Source: Bog-473 sp963730395 (GTDB lineage: Bacteria > Actinomycetota > Acidimicrobiia > Acidimicrobiales > RAAP-2). From it: DNA of 64,000 nucleotides. Below are positions 49,966-58,424 of this stretch, piece after piece (positions within the stretch are counted from its first letter, which is position 1; the number at the start of each line of letters is the position of its first letter). The translations under genes and the position numbers were made by a program. The notes under the pieces were generated by a model that was not told the DNA's origin, did not search any database, and saw only the letters and a program-made list of their open reading frames with translations. The stretch is from the NCBI GenBank assembly GCA_963730395.1, contig CAVSSK010000006.1, positions 186,001-250,000 of the forward strand. Direction: 5' to 3'.

Positions 49966-51628
49966 TCAGCTGATCCAGATCTGCGTGGGCCAGATGGAGC
50001 CGCCAATCATGCCAAAGGCCTGCTGGCCCTGCGGCGTGGTCGGATTGTTGAAATTCTGCACCGTCGGGTTGCCGATGACGGCCCACACGGCCCGGTCGGT
50101 CCACAGATAGGGGATATCGAGGGCCAGGCGTTTGTTCACCGTGCGGTAGGCCGCGGTGCGCACGCTCGAGGAGGTGCTGGAGCGCCCGGCCAGGAGAGCA
50201 GACTCGATCGTCGGGTCGGCGTTGCGGGCCATGTTGATGGAGAGCGCCCCGGAGCTCACGGTGGTCGTGCTCCAGAAGATGTAGTTGAGGTCGGGGTCGA
50301 CGGCCCCGAATTGGCGCCAGCCCAGGGCCTGGTACTTGCCGGCCAGTGCGTTGTTGATGGTCTGGTTCTGCTGCACGATGTTGGTCTTGACCTGGAAGCC
50401 CACCGCCTGCCAGGCCTGTTCGAGGTACTGCGCCGCCCTGATGGCCGCCGGCGAGTTGGTCGAGCCATAGGAGAAGGTGATGGGCCCACCGTTGGCGTTC
50501 GCCGCCTGCTTGACGAGCTTGGCCGCCTCGGAGGGGTTGTAGGCCGGGTAGGACGTCGGCGAGTAGTACGGCGACCCCGGCACGAACAGGCCGGTGCTGA
50601 CCGGGAGCACCCCCTCGTCGATCACCTTGACGTACTGGCTTCGGTTGATGGCCATGGCAGCGGCGCGGCGGACCGTCGCGTTGTTGAACGGAGGCGCCAG
50701 GCAGTTGAGCTGGACGCAGTTCATGTCGGGCTCGCCCGCGACATGGGTGCTGTCGTCGATGTAGGAGTAGCTGCGGTTGCCCCGGTACTGGGTGATGATC
50801 TGGGGCGTGTCGGTGATCATCAGGTCGATGGTGCCCGACTTGAGGGCCTCCGAACGCGCCCTCTTCGTCGGGGATCGGCTTGTAGGTGATCTGCGAGAGA
50901 TAGGGCAGCCCCGGCCGCCAGTAGCGAGGATTGGCAGTGGCGGTGAAGTGGTCGTTGGGGACCCACTCCTTGAACATGAAGGGGCCCGTGCCGACGGGGT
51001 GCGAGGTGCCGTTGGGGTTCGACAGCATGGAGGGCGCGGCGACGTAGGCGATCTGGCCGCCGATGCCGCCGGCCAGATAGTACGGGAACGGAGCCCAGGG
51101 GGACTTGAACGAGATGGTCACGGCCAGCGGGCCCGTCTGGGTGATGGACTGCAGGGTGGGGTTGATGACGACACCAGTGAGCACCGACTTCGAGTGCGCC
51201 TCGAAGTTGGCCAGCAGTGCGGCGCCGTTGCAGGGCGTGGCGTCGTGGAACACGACATTGGGTTTCAAGGTGACGGTCCAGCTGGTGTAGGAGGAGTTCG
51301 GTACGACCGATTCGGCCAGGTAGGGGGCCCAGTCCCCGTTGGCGAGCACGATGGTCAGCGGGTCGAACACGGTGCGGGCGTACATGACGCCCACCTCGTC
51401 GAAGCGGGCCTGGGTCGGGTCGAAACCCTGCTCCTCGGCGTCGACCCCGAAGGTCAGGGTGCCACCCTTCTTGGGGGTCGCCTTGGTGACCCCGTTGCGG
51501 CCCGGGCCGTTGGTCGCCGCACCGGCGATCCCGTCCCAGCCCAGGCCCATTGCCGATGCCCCCGCAAAGCCCGCGGCCGCGGCCGCACCACCGGCGAGGA
51601 GTGTGCGGCGATCGAATTTCGAGACCAT
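49966..51628 (-). CDS. Family 5 (oligopeptide/dipeptide-type) solute-binding protein, frameshifted
   Basis: Extracytoplasmic binding protein of ABC importers. A twin-arginine signal ('FDRRTLLAGGAAAAAG') begins it. 'GGTLTFGVDAEEQGFDP' and 'PVGTGPFMFKEW' are family landmarks, and 'RRAAAMAINRSQYVKVI' lies in the C-terminal half. The frame breaks near 50860-50866. Removing one G joins 'PIPDEE' to 'ARSEALKSGTIDLMI', giving 553 residues. The ATG at 51628 has TGGAGGACC just upstream. No ABC permease or ATPase gene lies in the window, so it is an orphan binding protein next to mtrAB. Confidence 0.85.
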
Positions 51629-51713
51629 CGGTCCTCCATTTCCCCGAACCAAGCGGACCCCCCGAAGGTTCGCTGGGCGACGTTAGTGCCCAGGAACCCC
51701 TGCGTGGGGGCGG

Positions 51714-51719
51714 TACCGT
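51714..51719 (+). promoter_or_regulatory. Candidate -10 box for xerC
   Basis: TACCGT, eight bases before GTG 51728, with no Shine-Dalgarno. Confidence 0.45.
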
Positions 51720-51727
51720 TGTGTGGC

Positions 51728-52588
51728 GTGCCGCCCGACTGGGATCTCCCCGGCTTCACCGCCTGGCTGGGCGGCCGTTCGGCGGCCACCGGCAAGGCGT
51801 ACGTGAGCGACGTCGCCGCCTTCGCCGAATGGATGTCCCGCGGTGGGGTCGAGGGCCCGGGCGGCGTCGACCGCCTCCACCTGCGCCGCTATCTGGCCTC
51901 GCTGGGGACGAGAAGGCTGGCCCGTGCCACCATCGCCCGCAAGGCGGCCGCTCTGCGCTGCTACTTCTCCTGGCAGGTGCGGCAGGGTCGCCTCGGCTCA
52001 GATCCGGCCCGCTCCCTGCGCGCGCCGTCGGGTGGCGGTCGCCTGCCCCGCGTGCTCTCCGGGGGCGAGGTCACCTCCCTGCTCGACGTGAGCGCCGAGA
52101 CGGCCGTGGACCGTCGTGACCTCGCGGTGCTCGAGCTCCTCTACGCGGCCGGGCTGCGTGTCTCGGAACTGTGCGGGCTCGACCGGGGCGACATCGACCT
52201 GCGCGGCCGCACCGTGACCGTGCTCGGCAAGGGCGGCAAGCAGCGGCGGGTGCCGGTCCACGACGCCGCGGTGGCGGCGCTCCAGGCGTGGTTCGATGAC
52301 GGGAGGGACCAGATGGACGGGCCGCCCGAGGCCGCCTTCGTGAACCGGCGGGGCGCCCGGCTCGGGCCACGCGACGTGCGCCGGATCCTGGACCGCCGCG
52401 CCGCCTCGCCGACCCATCCCCACGCCCTGCGGCACACCTACGCCACCCACCTCCTCGATGGGGGCGCCGACCTGCGGGTGGTCCAGGAGCTGCTGGGCCA
52501 CTCCAGCCTCGCCACGACGCAGATCTACACACATGTCAGCAAGGAGAGGCTGCGCTCGGTCTACGGTGGGACCCACCCCCGAGCCTGA
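51728..52588 (+). CDS. xerC: Tyrosine recombinase XerC
   Basis: Site-specific recombinase of 286 residues that resolves chromosome dimers with XerD. The N-terminal core-binding domain runs to about residue 100. Catalytic residues are the arginine in 'AAGLRVSELCGL', the lysine in 'VLGKGGKQRRVPV', 'HPHALRHTYATHLL' (HxxR) and 'LLGHSSLATTQIYTH' with the nucleophilic tyrosine. It is called XerC because it lies next to rpsB, as in mycobacteria; XerD cannot be excluded. The GTG at 51728 is the start, with a -10 hexamer just upstream. Confidence 0.9.
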   Translation: MPPDWDLPGFTAWLGGRSAATGKAYVSDVAAFAEWMSRGGVEGPGGVDRLHLRRYLASLGTRRLARATIARKAAALRCYFSWQVRQGRLGSDPARSLRAPSGGGRLPRVLSGGEVTSLLDVSAETAVDRRDLAVLELLYAAGLRVSELCGLDRGDIDLRGRTVTVLGKGGKQRRVPVHDAAVAALQAWFDDGRDQMDGPPEAAFVNRRGARLGPRDVRRILDRRAASPTHPHALRHTYATHLLDGGADLRVVQELLGHSSLATTQIYTHVSKERLRSVYGGTHPRA

Positions 52589-52604
52589 GGCCCGCCTGAG
52601 CGGC

Positions 52605-52610
52605 TAACAT
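52605..52610 (+). promoter_or_regulatory. Candidate -10 box for the rpsB operon
   Basis: TAACAT, about 118 bases before the rpsB ATG, so this unit has a real 5' leader. The leader could hold an S2 autoregulatory site, but no family match was made. Confidence 0.4.
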
Positions 52611-52728
52611 GGCGCGGCTCACCAACCGGGTGGGCGGCAGCACCTACCAACATCACCTGCGCGCGTTCCACGGTCGCCGCCCTGGGCGGCGCTGCGGCAG
52701 GGGAGCAACCGACTGGAGGAACATCTCT

Positions 52729-53523
52729 ATGGCCGTCGTCACCATGCGACAGCTGCTGGAAGCCGGGGTCCACTTCGGCCATCAGACGCGGCGATGGAAC
52801 CCGAAGATGAAGCGCTTCATCCTTGGTGAGCGCAACGGGATCTATCTCATCGACCTTCGCAAGACCCTCGGCGGCATCGAGTCTGCCTACTCCTACGTCC
52901 GGGACCTGGTGGCCGACGGGGGCACCATCTTGTTCGTGGGGACGAAGAAGCAGACCCAGGGCCCCGTCGCGGACTTCGCCCAGGCATGCGGGATGCCGTA
53001 CGTCAACCAGCGCTGGCTCGGCGGCATGCTGACGAACTTCGCCACGGTCTCGGGCCGTGTGAAGCGCATGCAGGAGCTGCGGGCCATGCAGGCCGCCGGT
53101 GATTTCGACGGCATGCCCAAACGGGAGGCACTGCAGCACACCCGGGAGCTCGAGAAGCTGAGCCGCAACCTCGGTGGCATCGCCGACCTGGACCGGCTTC
53201 CCAGCGCGGTGTTCGTGATCGACACCAAGAAGGAGCACATCGCCGTGACCGAGGCCCGCAAGCTCGGGCTCCCGGTGGTCGCGGTCGTCGACACCAACTG
53301 CGACCCCGACGTGATCGACTACGTGATCCCGGGCAACGACGACGCCATCCGTTCGGGATCCCTCATGTGCCGCGTGATCGCCGACGCCGTGGCCGAGGGC
53401 CGCTTCATCGCTGAGCACCGCCGTCAGATGGCACCCCAGGCTCCCGCCGAGGAAGGCGCACCGTCGCCCTCGCCCCGGCGTCGCCCGGTCCACACGCCGC
53501 CAGAGCCGGTCGAGGTGGCTTGA
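52729..53523 (+). CDS. rpsB: 30S ribosomal protein S2
   Basis: Small-subunit ribosomal protein of 264 residues. 'VTMRQLLEAGVHFGHQTRRWNPKM' (in parts), 'RNGIYLIDLRKT', 'VNQRWLGGMLTNF' and 'VVDTNCDPDVIDYVIPGNDDA' are diagnostic. The C-terminus carries a short proline-rich extension. ATG 52729 has a clear TGGAGGA eight bases upstream, while an in-frame ATG at 52609 overlaps the presumed promoter and is rejected. Confidence 0.97.
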   Translation: MAVVTMRQLLEAGVHFGHQTRRWNPKMKRFILGERNGIYLIDLRKTLGGIESAYSYVRDLVADGGTILFVGTKKQTQGPVADFAQACGMPYVNQRWLGGMLTNFATVSGRVKRMQELRAMQAAGDFDGMPKREALQHTRELEKLSRNLGGIADLDRLPSAVFVIDTKKEHIAVTEARKLGLPVVAVVDTNCDPDVIDYVIPGNDDAIRSGSLMCRVIADAVAEGRFIAEHRRQMAPQAPAEEGAPSPSPRRRPVHTPPEPVEVA

Positions 53524-53525
53524 CC

Positions 53526-54320
53526 ATGGCCAACTACACCGCCAAGGACGTGTCCACCCTGCGCCAGTTGACCGGGGCCGGCATGCTCGACTGCAAGAAC
53601 GCCCTCGAGGAGAGTGGGGGCGACATGGAAGAGGCCGCCAAGCTCCTGCGCATGAAGGGCCTGGCCGGCGCCGCCAAGCGCAGCGATCGCGAGGCGTCCG
53701 AGGGCGCCGTGGCTGCCGTGCGCTCCGGTGACGCCGCCGCCGTGGTCGAACTGCGCTGTGAGACCGACTTCGTGGCCAAGGCCGACGAGTTCGTGGCGTT
53801 GGCCGACGAGCTGGCCGCGCTGGTGGCTGCCAAGGGCGAGGACGCCACCGACGAGCTGAACGACGAGATCGACCGGCTCCGCACGACGCTCAAGGAGAAC
53901 ATCTCGGTCGGGCGGGTGCGCCGCCTGGTCGCAGCACCCGGCCAGGTCGTCGACACCTACCTGCACCAGCAGGCGGGTCGAGGCGTCAACGCGGTGGCGG
54001 TGGTGATCGAGGGCGGTTCCGAGGAGCTGGCCCACGAGATCGCCGTGCACATCGCCTTCACCAAGCCGGCCTACCTGAGCCGCGACGAAGTGCCGGAAGC
54101 CGACATCGCTGCGGAGCGGGCGACGGTGGAGGAGATCTCGCGCAACGAGGGCAAGCCCGAGGCGGCGCTGCCCAAGATCGTCGAGGGTCGTATGACGGGC
54201 TGGTTCAAGGAGCGCGTCTTGCTGGACCAGTCGTACGTGAAGGACGAGAAGCAGACGATCGCCGGCATGCTCGGTTCGGCCCGCATCGTGTCGTTCGCGC
54301 AGGTCGTCATCGGCGCCTGA
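53526..54320 (+). CDS. tsf: Elongation factor Ts
   Basis: Nucleotide exchange factor for EF-Tu, 264 residues. The N-terminal UBA-like domain 'LRQLTGAGMLDCKNAL' is followed by the core with 'ELRCETDFVAKADEF' and 'VHIAFTKPAYLSRDEVP'. ATG 53526 lies two bases after the rpsB stop, with GAGGTGG upstream; an ATG two codons earlier overlaps the rpsB stop. In the standard rpsB-tsf-pyrH-frr order. Confidence 0.96.
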   Translation: MANYTAKDVSTLRQLTGAGMLDCKNALEESGGDMEEAAKLLRMKGLAGAAKRSDREASEGAVAAVRSGDAAAVVELRCETDFVAKADEFVALADELAALVAAKGEDATDELNDEIDRLRTTLKENISVGRVRRLVAAPGQVVDTYLHQQAGRGVNAVAVVIEGGSEELAHEIAVHIAFTKPAYLSRDEVPEADIAAERATVEEISRNEGKPEAALPKIVEGRMTGWFKERVLLDQSYVKDEKQTIAGMLGSARIVSFAQVVIGA

Positions 54321-54331
54321 GCGCTGGGATC

Positions 54332-55051
54332 GTGGGAGACCCGCGCCGTATCGTCCTCAAGATGTCGGGGGAGGCCCTCGCCTCCGCCGCATCCGACGAG
54401 ACCATCGACGCCGCGACCGTCGAGCGCATGGCCAAGGAGATGGCGCGCGCCATGGGCGGCGGTGGGCTCGAGCTGGCGGTGGTGGTCGGCGGCGGCAACA
54501 TCTGGCGCGGCACGACCGGCGAGAGCGGGGGCATGGACCGGGCGACCTCGGACACCATGGGGATGCTCGGGACGGTGATCAACGCGCTGGCGCTCCAGGA
54601 CGCCCTCGAGCAACAAGGCCAGCCGACCCGGGTGCTGAGCGCGCTCAACATGGCGGAGGTGGCCGAGCCGTACATCCGGCGCCGCGCCATCCGCCACCTC
54701 GAGAAGGGCCGGATCGTAGTATTCGCCGCGGGCATGGGGAACCCCTTCTTCACGACCGACACGCCAGCGGCTCTGCGGGCGGCTGAGATCGGAGCCGAGC
54801 TGCTGTGCAAGGGCACCCACTCAGGGGTGGACGGGGTCTATACCGCCGACCCCAAACTCGATCCGACGGCCACCCGCTACGACGAGATCTCCTTCATGGA
54901 AGTCATCAGCCGGGACCTCCGCGTCATGGATCTCACCGCAATCACCTTCTGCAAGGACAACAACCTGCCGGTCCGGGTCTTCGACCTCATGCCCCCGGGG
55001 AACATCCCTCGTGCGCTCAGCGGCGAGCAGATCGGTACGCTGGTCCGTTGA
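54332..55051 (+). CDS. pyrH: Uridylate kinase
   Basis: Hexameric UMP kinase of 239 residues. 'RIVLKMSGEALA' at the start, 'VVVGGGNIWRG', 'FAAGMGNPFFTTDTPAALRA', 'GVDGVYTADPK' and 'DNNLPVRVFDL' are conserved. GTG 54332 is 11 bases after tsf. Its TGA stop overlaps the frr ATG by one base. Confidence 0.96.
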   Translation: MGDPRRIVLKMSGEALASAASDETIDAATVERMAKEMARAMGGGGLELAVVVGGGNIWRGTTGESGGMDRATSDTMGMLGTVINALALQDALEQQGQPTRVLSALNMAEVAEPYIRRRAIRHLEKGRIVVFAAGMGNPFFTTDTPAALRAAEIGAELLCKGTHSGVDGVYTADPKLDPTATRYDEISFMEVISRDLRVMDLTAITFCKDNNLPVRVFDLMPPGNIPRALSGEQIGTLVR

Positions 55052-55620
55052 TGGACGACGACCTCGCCGCCCTGGTCAAAGAAGACACCAGGGAGAAGAT
55101 GGGCAAGGCCATCGATCACGTCCGCCATGAGATGGGATCCGTGCGCACCGGCCGCGCCTCTTCCGCGCTCCTCGAGCCGCTGCTCGTGGACTACTACGGC
55201 ACCCCGACACCGCTGCGCCAGTTGGCGGGGTTCAGCGTGCCCGACGCCATGCTGCTCGTGATCTCGCCCTACGACAAAGGGTCCCTGTCGGCGATCGAGA
55301 AGGCCATAATGGCGTCCGACCTCGGCATCAACCCGACGAACGACGGCAACGTCATCCGGTTGGCCTTCCCCCCCTTGACCGAGGAGCGGCGCAAGGAGCT
55401 GGTCAAGGTCGTGCGGCACAAGGCTGAAGAGGGAAAGGTGGCCGTGCGCAACCTGCGCCGTGCCGGGCGCCACGAGCTCGAAGCGCTGCAGAAGGACGGC
55501 GAGCTCTCTGACGACGAGCTCGAGCGCGTGGAGAAAGAGCTCGAGAAGATCACGCACGAGCAGGTCGCGTTGATCGACCAGCTGCTGGCGCACAAAGAGC
55601 AAGAGCTGCTGCAGGTCTGA
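55051..55620 (+). CDS. frr: Ribosome recycling factor
   Basis: Splits post-termination ribosomes together with EF-G. 189 residues. 'VRTGRASSALLEPLLVDYYGTPTPL', quoted in part as 'RTGRASSALLEPL', 'GINPTNDGNVIRL' and the long helical arms ('EELVKVVRHKAEEGK'-like) are typical. ATG 55051 overlaps the pyrH stop (TGATG). Confidence 0.96.
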   Translation: MDDDLAALVKEDTREKMGKAIDHVRHEMGSVRTGRASSALLEPLLVDYYGTPTPLRQLAGFSVPDAMLLVISPYDKGSLSAIEKAIMASDLGINPTNDGNVIRLAFPPLTEERRKELVKVVRHKAEEGKVAVRNLRRAGRHELEALQKDGELSDDELERVEKELEKITHEQVALIDQLLAHKEQELLQV

Positions 55621-55633
55621 GGAGCGACGAGGC

Positions 55634-57236
55634 ATGGCAGACGGCACCGACGACGACGACGAGTTCGACACCGGGCTCGAGGGCGTCGGGGATCCCGGCA
55701 CCGAGGGAGTGTACGAGGACCCGCCGAGCTACCACTCGGGGAGGGTACGCATCATCGGCGCCGAGCCGGCGGGGGACGCCGTCCGCGAGGTGACGGGGCC
55801 CGTCGTCGAGGAACACCCCGAGCTGCCGCACTGGAACGACGCACCGACGGGTCAGGTCCCGGCCGTTCTCGACCGCAGCACCGGAGAGGAGCTCGTCGCG
55901 CCGCCCACGTGGCGCGAGGAGGACACCGACTGGGAAGCCCAAGAGGAGATCTTCGAGCCGTCCATGCTCTCCGAGGATCTGCCCGCTGTGGGTGCGCTCC
56001 TCGGTGAGCCCGAGGACGACGTCGAGCGCCAGCCCTGGCACTTCGAGTCCGACGACACGCTGGTGATCCCCCCCGAGCCCGGTCTCGAGCCCGCGCCGGT
56101 GCGCGATGCCGAGCCGACGTATCAGCCCGAGCCGCTGTACCCGCCCGAGTCGACGTATCAGCCCGAGCTCGACGTATGAGCCCGTGCCGGTGCACGAGGC
56201 CGAGCCGGCCTCGTTTCAAGAGCCGGCGTACGAATCCGAGTACCAGCCGGCCGAGGTCACCCCCCAGGCCGCGTCTCCGGACGTGTCGCCGGCCGCCGCG
56301 GCGGCGGCATCCCGGCTGAGCCCGCCCCAGCCGCCCCAGCCCAAGGCGCGCGCCGCCCGCACTTCGCGCAGCGGCGGGAAGGCGCGCACCGGCAACGTCA
56401 ACACGGCGGGCACCAGCGGGCGCGACATGCGGGTGGCCATCGGCGTCGGCGTGGTGTTCGGCATCGTCGGTCTGGTCTGCTTCGCCTCCGGCACCGTGGC
56501 GACCATGGTCCTCGTCACGGTGATCGTCTTGCTGGCCACCGCCGAGGCCTATGCGGCGTTCCGGCGCGCCCACTACCACCCGGCGACTCTCCTGGGCCTC
56601 GTCGCCGTCTTGTCGCTCATGGTCGAGACGTACAACAAAGGCGTGGCCGCGCTGCCGCTCGTACTGGTCCTGCTGGTCGCGGGCTCCTTCGTGTGGTACC
56701 TGGCGCGGGTGGAGCCGGCGGCGGACCCGGTGTCCGGGCTCGTCTCGACTGTGTTCGTGTTCGCCTGGGTGGGGGCATTCGGGTCCTTCGCCGCGCTGCT
56801 GCTCGACCCGAACCTCTTCCCGGATCGCCACGGGATCGCGTTCATCCTCGCCGCCGTGATCGTGACTGTGGCCGACGATGTCGCGTCCCTCTTGGTGGGC
56901 TCCGCCGTGGGGCGGCACCAGCTGGCGCCCTCCATCAGCCCCAACAAGAGCTGGGAGGGACTGATCGGTGGCGCGGTGGCCGCCATCCTCGTCTCGGTCG
57001 TCGTCGTGCACTTCATCCACCCGTGGACGATCGGCAAGGCCGCGCTCTACGGCGTCGTCGTGGCGATAGTGGCCCCCCTCGGCGACCTCAGCCAGTCGAT
57101 GATCAAGCGGCACCTCGGCATCAAGGACATGGGCCGTCTCCTTCCGGGCCACGGCGGCATCCTCGACCGCTTCGACGGCCTGCTCTTCGTCCTGCCCGCC
57201 ACGTATTTCGTGGTCAAGGCGCTCCACCTCGGCTGA
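55634..57236 (+). CDS. cdsA: Phosphatidate cytidylyltransferase with long acidic N-terminus, frameshifted
   Basis: Makes CDP-diacylglycerol for phospholipid synthesis. The first 255 or so residues are acidic, proline-rich and probably disordered, with repeats like 'TYQPEP' and 'TYEPVP'. The catalytic part has eight or so membrane helices and the signature 'SPNKSWEGLIGG' followed by 'LLPGHGGILDRFDGLLFVLPA'. The frame breaks at about 56165-56168 inside the repeats. Comparison with the neighbouring repeat (cccgagtcgacgtat against cccgagctcgacgtat) shows one inserted C. The corrected protein has 533 residues. Confidence 0.88.
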
Positions 57237-57241
57237 ACTTG

Positions 57242-58411
57242 ATGCGCACCGTCAGCCTGCTGGGCTCCACGGGCTCGATCGGCACCCAGGCGCTCGACGT
57301 CATGCGCGGCGAGCCCGAGCGCTTCCGCGTGCACGCCCTGGCGGCGCACCGCTCGGCAGGGCAGCTCGTGGCGCAGGCCGACGAGTTCCGGCCGACACTG
57401 GTCGTCATCGGCGACCCGGACCTGTACTCCGAGGTGCGCGACAGCGTGCCGGCCGGCACCGAGGTCCTGGTCGGCGTGGACGGGATGGTCGAGGCCGCTC
57501 GCGGCTCGGACGTGGTGCTCAACGCCGTGGTCGGCTTCGCCGGGCTCCCGGTCACGATGGCGGCGCTCGAGGCGGGCAAGCTCCTGGCGCTGGCCAACAA
57601 GGAATCGCTCATCGCCGGCGCGCCCGTCGTGCAGAAGGCCCGCCGCACGCCCGGTGCCGAGATCGTCCCCGTCGACTCGGAGCACTGCGCGCTGCACCAG
57701 TGCCTGGCCTCGTTGCACGGCACGACCGATGTGGCCCGGCTCCTCCTCACGGCTTCGGGCGGCCCGTTCCGGGACTGGCCGGCCGAACGACTCGGCACGG
57801 TCACGGTGGCCGACGCGCTGGCGCACCCGACCTGGTCCATGGGGCCCAAGATCACGATCGACTCGTCCACGCTGATGAACAAGGGTCTCGAGGTGATTGA
57901 GGCCCACGAGCTCTTCGGCGTCGACTACGACCGGATCGGGATCGTGGTGCACCCCCAGTCGGTCGTCCACTCCATGGTGGAGCTGCGCGACGGATCGACG
58001 CTGGCCCAGCTGTCCGAGCCCGACATGCGGCTCCCCATCGGCTACGCCATCGGGTGGCCCGACCGTGCCTCGTCGCCCTTCGGGGCTCTGGACTGGTCGC
58101 GGGCCCAGACCCTCACCTTCGAGCCGCCCGACCGCGCGGTCTTCCGCTGCATCGATCTGGCCTACGCGGCCGGCCGCCGCGGCGGTTCCGCCCCGGCCTG
58201 GCTCAGCGCGGCGAACGAGGTCGCGGTCGAAGCCTTCCTGGAAGGGGGGCTCGACTGGTCCGGCATCGCCGATGTGGTGGAAGAGACCCTCGGCGGGTGG
58301 GTCGACGACCACGCCGACGACGTCGAGGCGGTGCTGGCCGCAGACGCCGAGGCCAGGGCCAGAGCACGGGAGATCCTGGCCCGCCGCCTGGCAGCGGGTG
58401 GCGGCCGGTAG
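57242..58411 (+). CDS. dxr: 1-deoxy-D-xylulose 5-phosphate reductoisomerase
   Basis: Second enzyme of the MEP isoprenoid pathway, NADPH-dependent, 389 residues. 'VSLLGSTGSIGTQALDV' binds NADPH, 'LANKESLIAGAP' and 'VDSEHCALHQCL' form the active site (the usual 'SEHSAIFQ' reads SEHCALHQ), and 'MGPKITIDSSTLMNKGLE' follows. ATG 57242 is five bases after the cdsA stop. Its TAG stop begins the presumed rseP -10 box. Confidence 0.95.
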   Translation: MRTVSLLGSTGSIGTQALDVMRGEPERFRVHALAAHRSAGQLVAQADEFRPTLVVIGDPDLYSEVRDSVPAGTEVLVGVDGMVEAARGSDVVLNAVVGFAGLPVTMAALEAGKLLALANKESLIAGAPVVQKARRTPGAEIVPVDSEHCALHQCLASLHGTTDVARLLLTASGGPFRDWPAERLGTVTVADALAHPTWSMGPKITIDSSTLMNKGLEVIEAHELFGVDYDRIGIVVHPQSVVHSMVELRDGSTLAQLSEPDMRLPIGYAIGWPDRASSPFGALDWSRAQTLTFEPPDRAVFRCIDLAYAAGRRGGSAPAWLSAANEVAVEAFLEGGLDWSGIADVVEETLGGWVDDHADDVEAVLAADAEARARAREILARRLAAGGGR

Positions 58412-58414
58412 CGT
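58409..58414 (+). promoter_or_regulatory. Candidate -10 box for rseP, overlapping the dxr stop codon
   Basis: TAGCGT. TAG is the dxr stop, and ATG 58425 follows after ten bases. Confidence 0.35.
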
Positions 58415-58424
58415 TGGGGCTGCC

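Noticed and set aside
49966..51628. Solute-binding protein and mtrA read as one long fused frame (793 codons).
   Set aside because: The frame joins them only after the indel at about 50863; in the correct frame the binding protein stops before mtrA.
52609..52728. An in-frame ATG 40 codons upstream of rpsB as the start.
   Set aside because: It overlaps the presumed -10 box, the extra residues are not S2-like, and the inner ATG has a clear Shine-Dalgarno.
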